From an uncultured Oscillospiraceae bacterium (GTDB lineage Bacteria; Bacillota; Clostridia; Oscillospirales; Ruminococcaceae), in NCBI GenBank assembly GCA_900552945.1, contig USBI01000010.1, forward strand, positions 1-42,994: DNA of 42,994 nt. The letters are read 5' to 3'. Each line of letters opens with the position of its first letter. The stretch's first letter is position 1. Under the pieces are notes generated by a model. It searched no databases. It saw only the letters and a program-made list of their open reading frames with translations, and had not been told where the DNA came from. A program made the position numbers and the translations under genes. Below, in pieces: positions 1 through 7,976 of this stretch.

Positions 1-2
1 CA

Positions 3-593
3 TCCAGCTACTACTGCTACGGCTTGGGCATGCGGATTTCCGGCGTGCCGTTCAAACCGGATTATCTGCCGATCGATGAAAAGCATCCGTGCTACCCGGA
101 AGACACCTATTCCCTTTCCAAACACCTCGGCGACGAGATCATGGAAGCATTCTGCCGTGCGTATGATATGAACGGTGTTGCTATGCGTTTGATGGGCGTA
201 TATTATCCGGACCTGGAACGCAGCCGCAACCTTTATAAAATGGGAATCGACTATGTTGTTCCGGAAACCGAAGACAAAGGTTACATCAACGGCGATACCC
301 ACCAGTATGTAGACGCGCGTGATATCGCTTACTTTGTTGGCCTTGCGCTGGAGAAAAAACTCCCGGGCTTTGAGGCGTTCAACCTTATTACTGACACCAC
401 CTTTACCCCGGATTCCGCTTCCTTCTACGCGAAACGCTTCCCGTATATTGCCGATATGTGCGGCAATCTGAAGGATCACGAAGGAATCTTCAGCACCAAA
501 AAGGCAAAAGACTTGATGGGCTATGAGTCCCAGTACACCTGGAGAAAGGGTAAAAACTTAATGCAGGACAACGATATTTTCGATAAAGACTAA
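3..593 (+). CDS. NAD-dependent epimerase/dehydratase family protein (SDR paralog 1), 5' truncated
   Basis: This is the C-terminal part of an extended short-chain dehydrogenase/reductase; the N-terminal Rossmann half lies before the window. The frame is open from base 3 and reads SSYYCYGLGM, matching the ATSYFSYGLG segment of the two complete paralogs downstream. The catalytic Tyr-x-x-x-Lys is visible as YSLSK, followed by a C-terminal substrate region with YVDARDIAYF and NLITD. It is the first of three tandem paralogs in an apparent sugar or polyol catabolic cluster. The region between YY(P/H)D and YVDARD differs strongly from the other two copies, which suggests another substrate or reaction step. 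The family (NAD-dependent redox or epimerase chemistry on sugars, including uronate-dehydrogenase-like enzymes) is clear; the substrate is unknown. Confidence 0.85.
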   Translation, partial: SSYYCYGLGMRISGVPFKPDYLPIDEKHPCYPEDTYSLSKHLGDEIMEAFCRAYDMNGVAMRLMGVYYPDLERSRNLYKMGIDYVVPETEDKGYINGDTHQYVDARDIAYFVGLALEKKLPGFEAFNLITDTTFTPDSASFYAKRFPYIADMCGNLKDHEGIFSTKKAKDLMGYESQYTWRKGKNLMQDNDIFDKD

Positions 594-964
594 TCGTTCC
601 TGCTGTTTGAAACGTATCCTTCTGAAACATTTGATCTACTAACAACCCGGCTTTCAATCCAGCAAAAATAAAACAGAAAACAGAATATGTAAGGATACGG
701 CGTGGTTCATAAGCCGAACCGAATGAATATTCCAAATAGATACCGGCAAACACAACAGTTTTCATCACAGCAAACAACCTTCCGGCATACCGCATACGCT
801 GCAGAAACGGCTTTGAACCATCGGCATCTGACCGCGAAGAGATGGGGCGTGTTTTGTTCCATCTCTTGCGTGGTATATACGGAAAAACGTTTAAAACAGA
901 CAAATCGAATCACAGCACTATTCTTTTGATACAATAATCTCTACATTGAAATGAGGAATCAGAC
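594..964. other. 371-bp intergenic region between SDR paralogs 1 and 2
   Basis: No convincing gene is present. Open frames here are short, lack ribosome binding sites and resemble no family. No strong terminator is seen after paralog 1. A weak extended -10 (TGATACAAT, about 927-935) lies 30 bases upstream of the next gene without a good -35, so transcription may restart here. The gap is much longer than the other gaps in the cluster. Confidence 0.4.
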
Positions 965-1948
965 ATGGTAAAAAATATTTTGATTACCGGCTTTTCCGGT
1001 AAACTCGGCAATTTTGTTGCTCCCTACCTGCAGGACAAAGGTTACAACATCGTTGGTACCGACATTGTTTTGCCAAATCCGGAGAGTGAAAACGCGAAAC
1101 GCCGCATTCCGTTTGTGAAAGCGGACCTTTTGAACATCGGTGACCTGATGAAAGCCATCGCTATGGCGCAGCCGGACGTCATCATCCATCTGGGTGCTAT
1201 CCCGTTCAACTCCGAACTCCAGCCGCCGTATGACACCACCCCAAAGAAGGGCCCGTCGCTGGATGGCGTTCGTTCCAACTACTCCATGCCGGAAGACAAC
1301 ACCATGAACATCAACACCATGGGCATGTTCTACATTCTGGATGCTGCCCGCCGGATGGGCGTGAAAAACGTAATCGCAGCGACCAGCTATTTCTCCTACG
1401 GTCTGGGCTTCCGTTTGAGCGGCGAGCCGTTCGTTCCGGAATATCTGCCGATCGACGAGGAGCATCCCTGCTGGCCGGAAGACACCTATTCCCTTTCCAA
1501 ATACTTGGGTGAGGAGATCATGAAAGCGTTTACCCGCGCGTATGACATGAACACCGTTGCTATGCGTTTGATGGGTGTTTATTACCATGATATGGAACGC
1601 AGCCGCGCGATGTATGACCTCGGACAGGGCCAGTCCTATCCGGAGACTCCGGAAGACGGCGTGATCACCGGCAACACCTACCAGTATGTAGATGCGCGTG
1701 ACATTGCTGTATTCACCGGACTTGCCATTGACAAGCTGGGCAAACTGCCGAACCAGTACGAGGCGTTCAACGTTATTACCGACGTTCGTTTCGACGTTCC
1801 GGATACCAAAGAATTTTATGAAAAACGCTTCCCGACCCTCAAAGATAAGCTGGACGGCCTGCGTGAAGGCGAAGGCCTCTTGAGTATCCGCAAGGCGGAA
1901 GAGCTGCTGGGTTATCATCCGCAGTATTCCTGGAAGAATCAGAAATAA
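965..1948 (+). CDS. NAD-dependent epimerase/dehydratase family protein (SDR paralog 2)
   Basis: This is a complete 327-residue extended SDR. Seen directly: the glycine-rich dinucleotide motif TGFSGKLG at residues 8-15, Asp33 at the end of strand 2 (VGTD), which favours NAD over NADP, the Ser segment ATSYFSYG (139-146), and the catalytic pair Tyr175/Lys179 in YSLSK. The start follows a TGAGGAA ribosome site. Family knowledge supports reversible oxidation, epimerisation or dehydration of a sugar, sugar acid or cyclitol in the cytoplasm. It lies between two paralogs and upstream of an IolE-like protein, so it probably catalyses a redox step in the same pathway. The exact substrate cannot be read from the sequence. 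Confidence 0.88.
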   Translation: MVKNILITGFSGKLGNFVAPYLQDKGYNIVGTDIVLPNPESENAKRRIPFVKADLLNIGDLMKAIAMAQPDVIIHLGAIPFNSELQPPYDTTPKKGPSLDGVRSNYSMPEDNTMNINTMGMFYILDAARRMGVKNVIAATSYFSYGLGFRLSGEPFVPEYLPIDEEHPCWPEDTYSLSKYLGEEIMKAFTRAYDMNTVAMRLMGVYYHDMERSRAMYDLGQGQSYPETPEDGVITGNTYQYVDARDIAVFTGLAIDKLGKLPNQYEAFNVITDVRFDVPDTKEFYEKRFPTLKDKLDGLREGEGLLSIRKAEELLGYHPQYSWKNQK

Positions 1949-1964
1949 AAACGGATGTTTTGCC

Positions 1965-1984
1965 TGCGGGTAACCGCACCCGCA
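1965..1984 (+). repeat. Short intercistronic stem-loop after SDR paralog 2
   Basis: A perfect 7-bp inverted repeat, TGCGGGT/ACCCGCA, with a 6-base loop starts 17 bases after the stop codon and is followed by TTTCCCC. It could be a weak terminator or a 3'-end-stabilising hairpin. A second small repeat, CCCATG/CATGGG, lies at 2059-2077 upstream of the next ribosome site. No poly-T tract supports full termination. Confidence 0.35.
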
Positions 1985-2112
1985 TTTCCCCCGAATCCGA
2001 AGAACAAACGATAAAATCCATACCAAAATGATCAGAAACAGAACAAACCGACTTGATACCCATGAGTCAAACATGGGCTGACTTACACACGATGTAATCG
2101 GAGGAATTTATC

Positions 2113-3096
2113 ATGATCAAAAATGTATTGGTGACCGGTGCTTCCGGTAAACTTGGAAATTTTGTTGTACCATATTTGCAGGATCAGGGCTATAACGTTG
2201 TTGGGACAGACATTGTACTTCCCCGCCCGGACAGTGAAAACGCGAAACGGGGCGTTCCGTTTGTGAAAGCGGATCTTTTAAACATCGGCGACCTGATGAA
2301 AGCCATCGCCATGGCGCAGCCGGATGCGATCGTCCATCTGGGCGCGATCCCGTACAATGTGGAGCTTCAGCCGCCGTATGCGGACCGCACCGGGATCGGC
2401 GCGGCGAGCGACGGCATCCGCACTACCTGGACCCAGCCGGAAGACAACACGATGAAGATCAACACAATGGGTGTGTTCTATGTGATGGACGCTGCCCGCC
2501 GGATGGGCGTGAAAAACGTTATCACGGCGACCAGCTTCTTCTCCTACGGCATGGGCTTCCGCATTTCGGGACATGACTTTATGCCGAAATATCTGCCGAT
2601 CGACGAGGAACATCCCTGCGAGCCGGAAGACAGCTATTCTCTTTCCAAATATTTGGGCGAGGAGATCATGAAAGCGTTTGTCCGCGCGTATGATATGAAC
2701 GCCATTGCGATGCGTCTGCTTGGCGTGTACTACTACAATTCCGAAGCCAGCCGCAAAACCCATGTGTTCCACCGTGGATTTGAGCTGATTCCGGACAATG
2801 AGCGTGAAAAGGTTATGACCTGCACCATCTATGAATATGTAGATGCGCGTGACATTGCTGTTTTCACTGACCTGGCTCTTCAGAAGATCGGCAGCCTGCC
2901 GCATCCGTACGAGGCGTTCAACGTTTGGACCGACACCCATCTGGAGCCGGAGTCGGCGGAATTTTACGCAAAACTTTACCCGAAACTGGCGGACATGGTC
3001 AAAAACCTGAAAGGGCATGACGGCCTGTTCTCTATTGAAAAAGCAAGAAAACTGCTGGGCTATGAGCCGCAATATTCCTGGAGAAATGAGAAATAA
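2113..3096 (+). CDS. NAD-dependent epimerase/dehydratase family protein (SDR paralog 3)
   Basis: This is a complete 327-residue extended SDR with the same layout as paralog 2: TGASGKLG at 8-15, Asp33, ATSFFSYG at 139-146, and Tyr175/Lys179. A strong GGAGG precedes the ATG. The first 80 residues are almost the same as paralog 2, and long stretches are near-identical in DNA (around NIGDLMKAIAMAQPD). The segments at about residues 88-110 and 208-235 have diverged, and these normally shape the substrate pocket. This fits tandem duplication followed by specialisation. It is followed after 37 bases by the IolE-like gene and is probably cotranscribed with it. Reaction type is predicted; substrate is unknown. 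Confidence 0.88.
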   Translation: MIKNVLVTGASGKLGNFVVPYLQDQGYNVVGTDIVLPRPDSENAKRGVPFVKADLLNIGDLMKAIAMAQPDAIVHLGAIPYNVELQPPYADRTGIGAASDGIRTTWTQPEDNTMKINTMGVFYVMDAARRMGVKNVITATSFFSYGMGFRISGHDFMPKYLPIDEEHPCEPEDSYSLSKYLGEEIMKAFVRAYDMNAIAMRLLGVYYYNSEASRKTHVFHRGFELIPDNEREKVMTCTIYEYVDARDIAVFTDLALQKIGSLPHPYEAFNVWTDTHLEPESAEFYAKLYPKLADMVKNLKGHDGLFSIEKARKLLGYEPQYSWRNEK

Positions 3097-3133
3097 TTCC
3101 GGCAGCCGGCAGAGAAAACAAGGAGGTCAATGA

Positions 3134-4024
3134 ATGAGCGAGCAGAAACTTAGAATCGGCCATACAGGTATTACCTGGCTGAATGACGATGATTATGAGG
3201 ATGCTATCCGCACCATTGCGGCGGAGGGCTTCGGCGGGATCGAGCTGTTTGGCTGGGTTCTTCCGAAAATCAAGGCGCAGGGGAAACTCGGCCTGTTTGA
3301 GGAATGCGGACTTCCGCTCTGGTCGGCTTATTTCTCGCATGATATCATCAACCCCGACAAGCGTCAGGAGCAGTTTAACAAGATCAAAGAACAGGGCAGC
3401 ATCCTGCTTTCGCAGGGCGGTACCCATGTTGCGTTCGGTGGTGACATTGTCGACCGCAGAAAGGTAAAATACCTGGAGCACCGGGATTATATCGTCGATT
3501 TTGTCAACGAATGCGGCAAAATGATGCAGGATATGGGCCTGACCCTCTGCTATCATCCGCACACCGGTACCCCGGTCGAGACCAAAGAAGAGATCATGGA
3601 TTTCTTCCAGAGAATCGACCCAAGATATGTCGCTATGGCGCCGGATATCGGACAGATTCAGAAAGGCGGCGCGGATCCGCTGGAGATCATCAAGACCTTT
3701 GAGCCGCTGGTCAAGCATGTTCACTTTAAAGATTTCGGCGGCAAGCTGGAATTTGACTCCACCCTCAATGACGTTGCTGAAGGCGAAACCTACTTCAACT
3801 TCGGCGAAAACGGCAAAGAGATCGACGCAACCGGTTACATCAACTACTGCATCCTGGGCGACGGTGTAGTTGACCTCAAGGGTATTCTTGATTACTTTGC
3901 GGCGAGAGATTTTAAAGGTGCGGTCATGGTCGAGCTGGATGCCGGTATCAATATGCCGGTCACCCCGCAGGAAGCCGTACACGGCAACAAGCTGTATCTG
4001 GAAAAGATTGGCTACATGAAATAA
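3134..4024 (+). CDS. Sugar phosphate isomerase/epimerase family TIM-barrel protein, IolE-like
   Basis: This 296-residue protein belongs to the xylose-isomerase-like TIM-barrel (AP endonuclease family 2) group and most resembles inosose dehydratase IolE. Visible metal and active-site positions are Glu37 (GIELFGW), His141 and His143 (YHPHTGT), Asp171 (APDIG), His197 (VKHVHFKDF) and Glu267 (VELDAG), in the order expected for the family. The LGDGVVDLKGIL segment is also typical. The start has AAGGAGG at the right spacing. Family members isomerise, epimerise or dehydrate keto-sugars and keto-cyclitols using a divalent metal. Next to SDR oxidoreductases it most likely acts on their keto product. 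Isomerase versus dehydratase is not decided by sequence alone. Confidence 0.85.
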   Translation: MSEQKLRIGHTGITWLNDDDYEDAIRTIAAEGFGGIELFGWVLPKIKAQGKLGLFEECGLPLWSAYFSHDIINPDKRQEQFNKIKEQGSILLSQGGTHVAFGGDIVDRRKVKYLEHRDYIVDFVNECGKMMQDMGLTLCYHPHTGTPVETKEEIMDFFQRIDPRYVAMAPDIGQIQKGGADPLEIIKTFEPLVKHVHFKDFGGKLEFDSTLNDVAEGETYFNFGENGKEIDATGYINYCILGDGVVDLKGILDYFAARDFKGAVMVELDAGINMPVTPQEAVHGNKLYLEKIGYMK

Positions 4025-4035
4025 ATACCCGGTTA

Positions 4036-4061
4036 CCGGCCGGCGTTTATACACCGGCCGG
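4036..4061 (+). repeat. Strong GC-rich intercistronic hairpin (CCGGCCGG arms)
   Basis: Two CCGGCCGG arms flank a 10-base loop between the IolE-like gene and the DUF362 gene. No T-tract follows, so it is more likely an mRNA processing or stability element than a terminator. Confidence 0.5.
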
Positions 4062-4094
4062 CAGGGTCGCATAACAGAAGCAGGAGGGAGAAGC

Positions 4095-5366
4095 ATGGCA
4101 AAAAAATCAATTGTATCCATCGCACATTATGACGGCGACCTCGGTACTCCGTCCAACTACACGCAGGAGCATGTGGAGCGGATCAAAGACATGATCCGCC
4201 AGATCGCCGATGATACCAAAGGCGGCATGCAGAACATCGTTCACGAGAGTGACGTTGTTTTCATTAAGATCAATACTGTTAATACATCCCCGGCCGAAAA
4301 TGGTTTTACCACCGACCCGAGAATGCTCCAGGCGCTCATCGAAGTGGTCAACGAGCAGAAACCGAAAAAGGTTCAGATCGGTGAACGCTGCGCACTTGGA
4401 CAGGACACCATGAAGTGCTTCGAGGTCTGCGGCATCAAAGCGGTCGCGGAGAAGACCGGCGCTGAGCTGGTCGCGCTGGAAAATACCGAGTGGGAAATGC
4501 ACAACATGAACCGCCCGATTTCCTATGCCTGCTTCCCGTTCCCGAAGGTGGTCAAAGAAGCAGACGTTTACATCGGCCTGCCGAAGATGAAAGTACATAT
4601 CCACACCGGTCTGACCAATGCTATGAAGCTGCAGTTCGGTCTCTGCCCGGATTATAAGTGGATGTCTGAATGCCACCGTGATGATATCTACCAGAAGATC
4701 GCGAACCTCACCTCGGCTGCTGATCCGGACTGGTTTATCGTTGACTCGCTCTGGACCTGCCAGGGCAATGGGCCGTTCAGCCCGTATCCGGACGACCGTA
4801 TCGTTGACTGGAACACCACCTACGGCGGTTCTGACCCGGTCGCAATCGACACCGTTGCGGAAATGCTGATGCAGTGGGACAACCCGGGCAATCTGCCGTC
4901 TACTGTTATGGGCGCGGCGGAAGGCCTCGGCACCAACAAGCTGGATGAGATTGAGCTCAAAGGCGTGCCGGTGGAGAAGGTTTCCCGTCATTTCAACCGT
5001 CAGGACAGTGTGCTCTGCGGTAAATTCAAAAATGTCAACGTCATTGTCGGTTCCGCTTGTGAGCCGGGCTGCCGTGTTATGGTCCGCATGGGCTTGGATG
5101 CCGCGTATGTTGCAGGTCTCTTGGATAAGCTCCGTGAGCCGATCACCATTTTTGTCGGTTTGCAGTTTGAGCCGTACATCAAGGATGTAAAAGGCCCTGT
5201 GCTCATTTACGGCCAGTGCGCAAAGAAGATGGCGGAGTTCTATCCGGATGCGTACACCTGGTTCCCGACCGAGGAACACCCGACCTGTGTACCGATGTAT
5301 TCCAACATTCCGGGACGCGGTATTCCGGATATTATTCAGAAGATCATCGACAGTTACGATAAATAA
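4095..5366 (+). CDS. DUF362 domain-containing protein
   Basis: This 423-residue protein has the hallmarks of DUF362: KINTVN near residue 57, the central PKMKVHIHTGLTNAMK stretch, a conserved His after SEC, then ADPDWFIVDSLW and GGSDPVAIDTVAEML. Several cysteines (GERCALG, KCFEVCG, LCPDYKW, SACEPGC) could bind a metal or cluster, but there is no classical CxxCxxC ferredoxin motif. The start has AGGAGGGA upstream. I know of no firmly assigned biochemical role for this family in sugar breakdown. Its fixed place between the IolE-like enzyme and transketolase suggests a catalytic role in the same pathway rather than a bystander. Confidence 0.82.
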   Translation: MAKKSIVSIAHYDGDLGTPSNYTQEHVERIKDMIRQIADDTKGGMQNIVHESDVVFIKINTVNTSPAENGFTTDPRMLQALIEVVNEQKPKKVQIGERCALGQDTMKCFEVCGIKAVAEKTGAELVALENTEWEMHNMNRPISYACFPFPKVVKEADVYIGLPKMKVHIHTGLTNAMKLQFGLCPDYKWMSECHRDDIYQKIANLTSAADPDWFIVDSLWTCQGNGPFSPYPDDRIVDWNTTYGGSDPVAIDTVAEMLMQWDNPGNLPSTVMGAAEGLGTNKLDEIELKGVPVEKVSRHFNRQDSVLCGKFKNVNVIVGSACEPGCRVMVRMGLDAAYVAGLLDKLREPITIFVGLQFEPYIKDVKGPVLIYGQCAKKMAEFYPDAYTWFPTEEHPTCVPMYSNIPGRGIPDIIQKIIDSYDK

Positions 5367-5379
5367 GGTTTTTTCTGCG

Positions 5380-5410
5380 TTGCGGCAGACCTGAAAACGG
5401 CCTGCCGCAA
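5380..5410 (+). repeat. Intercistronic hairpin before the transketolase gene
   Basis: A 9-bp perfect inverted repeat TTGCGGCAG/CTGCCGCAA with a 13-base loop lies 13 bases after the DUF362 stop. It is followed by TGTTTGGG, not a T-run, so it is probably a stability or partial-termination element within the operon. Confidence 0.45.
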
Positions 5411-5453
5411 TGTTTGGGAAAACCGAAGATTTTTTGAAAGGACTCGTACCAAG

Positions 5454-7532
5454 GTGGAAAAGATTTACAAAAACGATCCAGCAATCGAAGAAGGCTTGTT
5501 GAAGCTTCTTGAAATCAAGGATTCCGATATACGCAATTCCATCCTTCAACAGGGGCTGGATGCCATCGATCACGGCGTGCACGCCGGCGGCGCGTTTTCC
5601 GCAGTTGTGACGATGGTCAGCCTGTACTATGGCGGCGGCATGAAACTGAACGTGGAGCAGCCGACCGAACCGGGACAGGATCAGTTTATTTTGAGCAAAG
5701 GGCATGCGGTTGCGGCGCTTGCCGCAGTTTATGCGGACAAGGGCTATTTTGACGCTGAGCTGCTCAAGGGTTCCCGTTCCTACGAAAGCATTTTAAACGG
5801 CCACCCCGGGCCGATTCTGCCGGGTGTGCCTATTTCGACCGGTCCGCTCGGGCAGGGCATTTCCGCGGCAGTCGGGCTTGCCATCGCCGCGAAAGAGTAT
5901 CCGCAGAGTGATGTGTACTGCATGGTCGGCGACGGCGAAATGCAGGAGGGCGGCGTTTGGGAAGCGCTTATGTACGGCGCTGAAGCGCGGCTTGACAACC
6001 TGTGCGTCATCGTGGACAAAAACGGCGGACAGCTTGATAATGTGAGCAAAATGATCGTCTGCATGGACGATATTTCCGACAAACTGCGCGCGTTCGGCTA
6101 CCGTGTAATCGAAGTGGACGCGACCGGATATGCGCCGGTCAAAGCGGCGTTTGACGCGTTCCATGAAAACCGGAACGGAAAACCGACCGCGATCGTCTGC
6201 AACGCGACCAAAGGTTCCGGCAGCTTCGCGAGCGCCATCAACGGGCATAAAATCACCTTAAACGAAGAGGTCGGCAAGCAGGAGATTATCATGCAGCTGA
6301 ACCGCCGCGCCGGCCGGGTGGACGCGTTTGTTTCCTATTATAACGCGCTGGCGTGCGACAAAGCGAAAGCGGCTTTGCGTGAAGCGGCCGAAGAGATGAA
6401 CCTCTGCTTAAAGCTCGACAGCGACGGCCGTGCGACTGCAGTAGAGCCGGGCGTTCCGGTGGTCAAGACCAAACCGGCAGCTCCCCGCGACAAAGCAGTC
6501 CGTTACGACGAAGCGAAGCTTCCTGTGGTAGAGGCTGGAAAATCCTACGCGGCGTCTGACATCGTCAAAGGGATGATGAAAGAATTCGCGAAAGACCAGA
6601 AGATCGTTACAGTCGACTCTGACCTTTCTTCCACCAGCGGCCTGCAGGAAGGCGCTATTTTGGTGGATAAGACCCGCGCGCTCAACGTGGGCATTGCGGA
6701 AAGCAACATGATGAACATCGGCGAAGCGTTTGCTTCGGTCGGTAAGAATGTTTGGGTTTCGACCTTCTGCCCCTTCTTTGACTGGAGAGTCATGCGCCGT
6801 ATTGCGGTCAGCTATCAGGAACGCCTGGAAGCGATGGAGACCGAAGGCGGCTGGCTCACCGAAGGACATGGGCTGGATCTCACCTTTGTGGCGACTGCCC
6901 CGGATATGGAGACCCAGACCAATGGCGCCACACACATGGGCAACGACGACATCCTCTTCTTTGACCAGATGGCCCATTTGAAGATCATCACCATCTGCTG
7001 CCCGGCACAGCTCAAGGCAGCGATGAAATGGATCGCGGAAGGCAACAAAGGGCTTGTGTACCTGCGTATTCTGCGCAAGGCGTCCGCGGCTATTTATCCC
7101 GACGATATGAAGTTTGAGTACGGCAAAGGCTACACCCTGCGGGAAAGCGATGATGACCAGGCGGTTATTGTTTCTTACGGGCGCGGTGTGTATGAAGCGC
7201 TTGCCGCGGCGGATGCCCTGAAAGAAAAGGGTATTTCCGTGAAGGTAGTGGATATGCCGTCGGTCGACGAGGAGATGCTCCTCACCCTGTACCGTTCCGG
7301 CAAACCGGTTGTCCTGGCAGAGCAGAACAACGGCTACCTTGCAAATAAACTGCCGAAGCTGTTGCTGCGTGAGGGAGAGGTCATGGACCCATCCCGCATT
7401 CTCACCGTCAACATGCTGGATGAGACCGGCGCGCCGCAGTTCGTGCATTCCGGCACCTACGCGCAGCTCACCAAAGCCTTTGGGCTTTCTGGCGCTCAGC
7501 TGGCCGAACGCATCGAACAGAAACTCGGTTAA
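5454..7532 (+). CDS. Transketolase, fused single-chain, divergent substrate region
   Basis: This 692-residue TPP enzyme starts with GTG behind AAAGGA. Seen in order: His43 (VHAGGA), His84 (SKGHA), STGPLGQG at 128-135, the TPP motif GDG at 159-161 with Asn190, His265 (INGHK), then the pyrimidine domain with the TPP-activating Glu416 (VGIAES), and a C-terminal domain ending near 692. In canonical transketolases a GEDGPTHQ-like loop follows; here the region reads PDMETQTNGATHMGNDD and is preceded by an extra MRRIAVSYQERLEAMETEGG-type stretch. That divergence suggests an unusual donor or acceptor. The role would be moving or releasing a C2 ketol unit from a ketose made by the upstream genes. Many gut Clostridia have split transketolases, so the fused form sets this copy apart from a housekeeping pair. 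Confidence 0.9.
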   Translation: MEKIYKNDPAIEEGLLKLLEIKDSDIRNSILQQGLDAIDHGVHAGGAFSAVVTMVSLYYGGGMKLNVEQPTEPGQDQFILSKGHAVAALAAVYADKGYFDAELLKGSRSYESILNGHPGPILPGVPISTGPLGQGISAAVGLAIAAKEYPQSDVYCMVGDGEMQEGGVWEALMYGAEARLDNLCVIVDKNGGQLDNVSKMIVCMDDISDKLRAFGYRVIEVDATGYAPVKAAFDAFHENRNGKPTAIVCNATKGSGSFASAINGHKITLNEEVGKQEIIMQLNRRAGRVDAFVSYYNALACDKAKAALREAAEEMNLCLKLDSDGRATAVEPGVPVVKTKPAAPRDKAVRYDEAKLPVVEAGKSYAASDIVKGMMKEFAKDQKIVTVDSDLSSTSGLQEGAILVDKTRALNVGIAESNMMNIGEAFASVGKNVWVSTFCPFFDWRVMRRIAVSYQERLEAMETEGGWLTEGHGLDLTFVATAPDMETQTNGATHMGNDDILFFDQMAHLKIITICCPAQLKAAMKWIAEGNKGLVYLRILRKASAAIYPDDMKFEYGKGYTLRESDDDQAVIVSYGRGVYEALAAADALKEKGISVKVVDMPSVDEEMLLTLYRSGKPVVLAEQNNGYLANKLPKLLLREGEVMDPSRILTVNMLDETGAPQFVHSGTYAQLTKAFGLSGAQLAERIEQKLG

Positions 7533-7557
7533 ACCGGCAAAAAAGGAGTAAGTGAAC

Positions 7558-7947
7558 ATGATCAACGTACGCGAAAGCGACATTCCGGAAAACGACCTTC
7601 CCGGCAGAAAACTGCGCTGGGTCATCACACCGGAAAAAGACGGCTGTGAATTTCTTTCCAGCTGTGTCATCCGGGTGGCACCCGGTGCAAAGGTAAAACC
7701 GGCGCATTCCCATCCAAACGGCGAGGAACTCGTCTATATCATCTCCGGTTCGGGGCGTGTGCTCATCGACGGCGAGGTAGAACCGGTTGAAACCGGCAGT
7801 GTGATTGTTTTCCCAAAAGGAAAGATTCACATGCTGCAGAACACCGGTGAAACCGAAATGAAAGCGGTCTGCGTTTACGCACCTGCGGCAGATCCGTCTG
7901 GTTACCGTTATCACGAGGACGTCGACATCGACGACTATGTGAAATAA
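7558..7947 (+). CDS. Cupin domain-containing protein
   Basis: This is a 129-residue single-cupin protein. Metal ligands are visible as His50, His52 and Glu57 in AHSHPNGEE, plus His91 in KGKIHML, matching the two cupin motifs. An in-frame GTG at 7552 is only 3 bases from the AAGGAG site, while the ATG at 7558 has normal spacing, so the ATG is chosen. Small cupins in sugar operons act as isomerases, epimerases, lyases or sensors; this one is intact in its metal site and therefore likely catalytic. It lies 25 bases after transketolase and 29 before the aldehyde dehydrogenase. The reaction is unknown. Confidence 0.85.
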   Translation: MINVRESDIPENDLPGRKLRWVITPEKDGCEFLSSCVIRVAPGAKVKPAHSHPNGEELVYIISGSGRVLIDGEVEPVETGSVIVFPKGKIHMLQNTGETEMKAVCVYAPAADPSGYRYHEDVDIDDYVK

Positions 7948-7976
7948 AATCACACTACAAAAGAGGGATTACAACC

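Noticed and set aside
594..964. Short open frames at 702-934 on both strands as genes
   Set aside because: No ribosome site and no family resemblance; they mirror each other in a noncoding gap.
4107..5705. Long minus-strand open frame (532 codons) opposite the DUF362 gene
   Set aside because: It mirrors the DUF362 gene, which has a ribosome site and clear family motifs; the reverse frame has neither. The same holds for 959-2074, 6408-7670, 10753-12579 and 32239-34116 on the minus strand.
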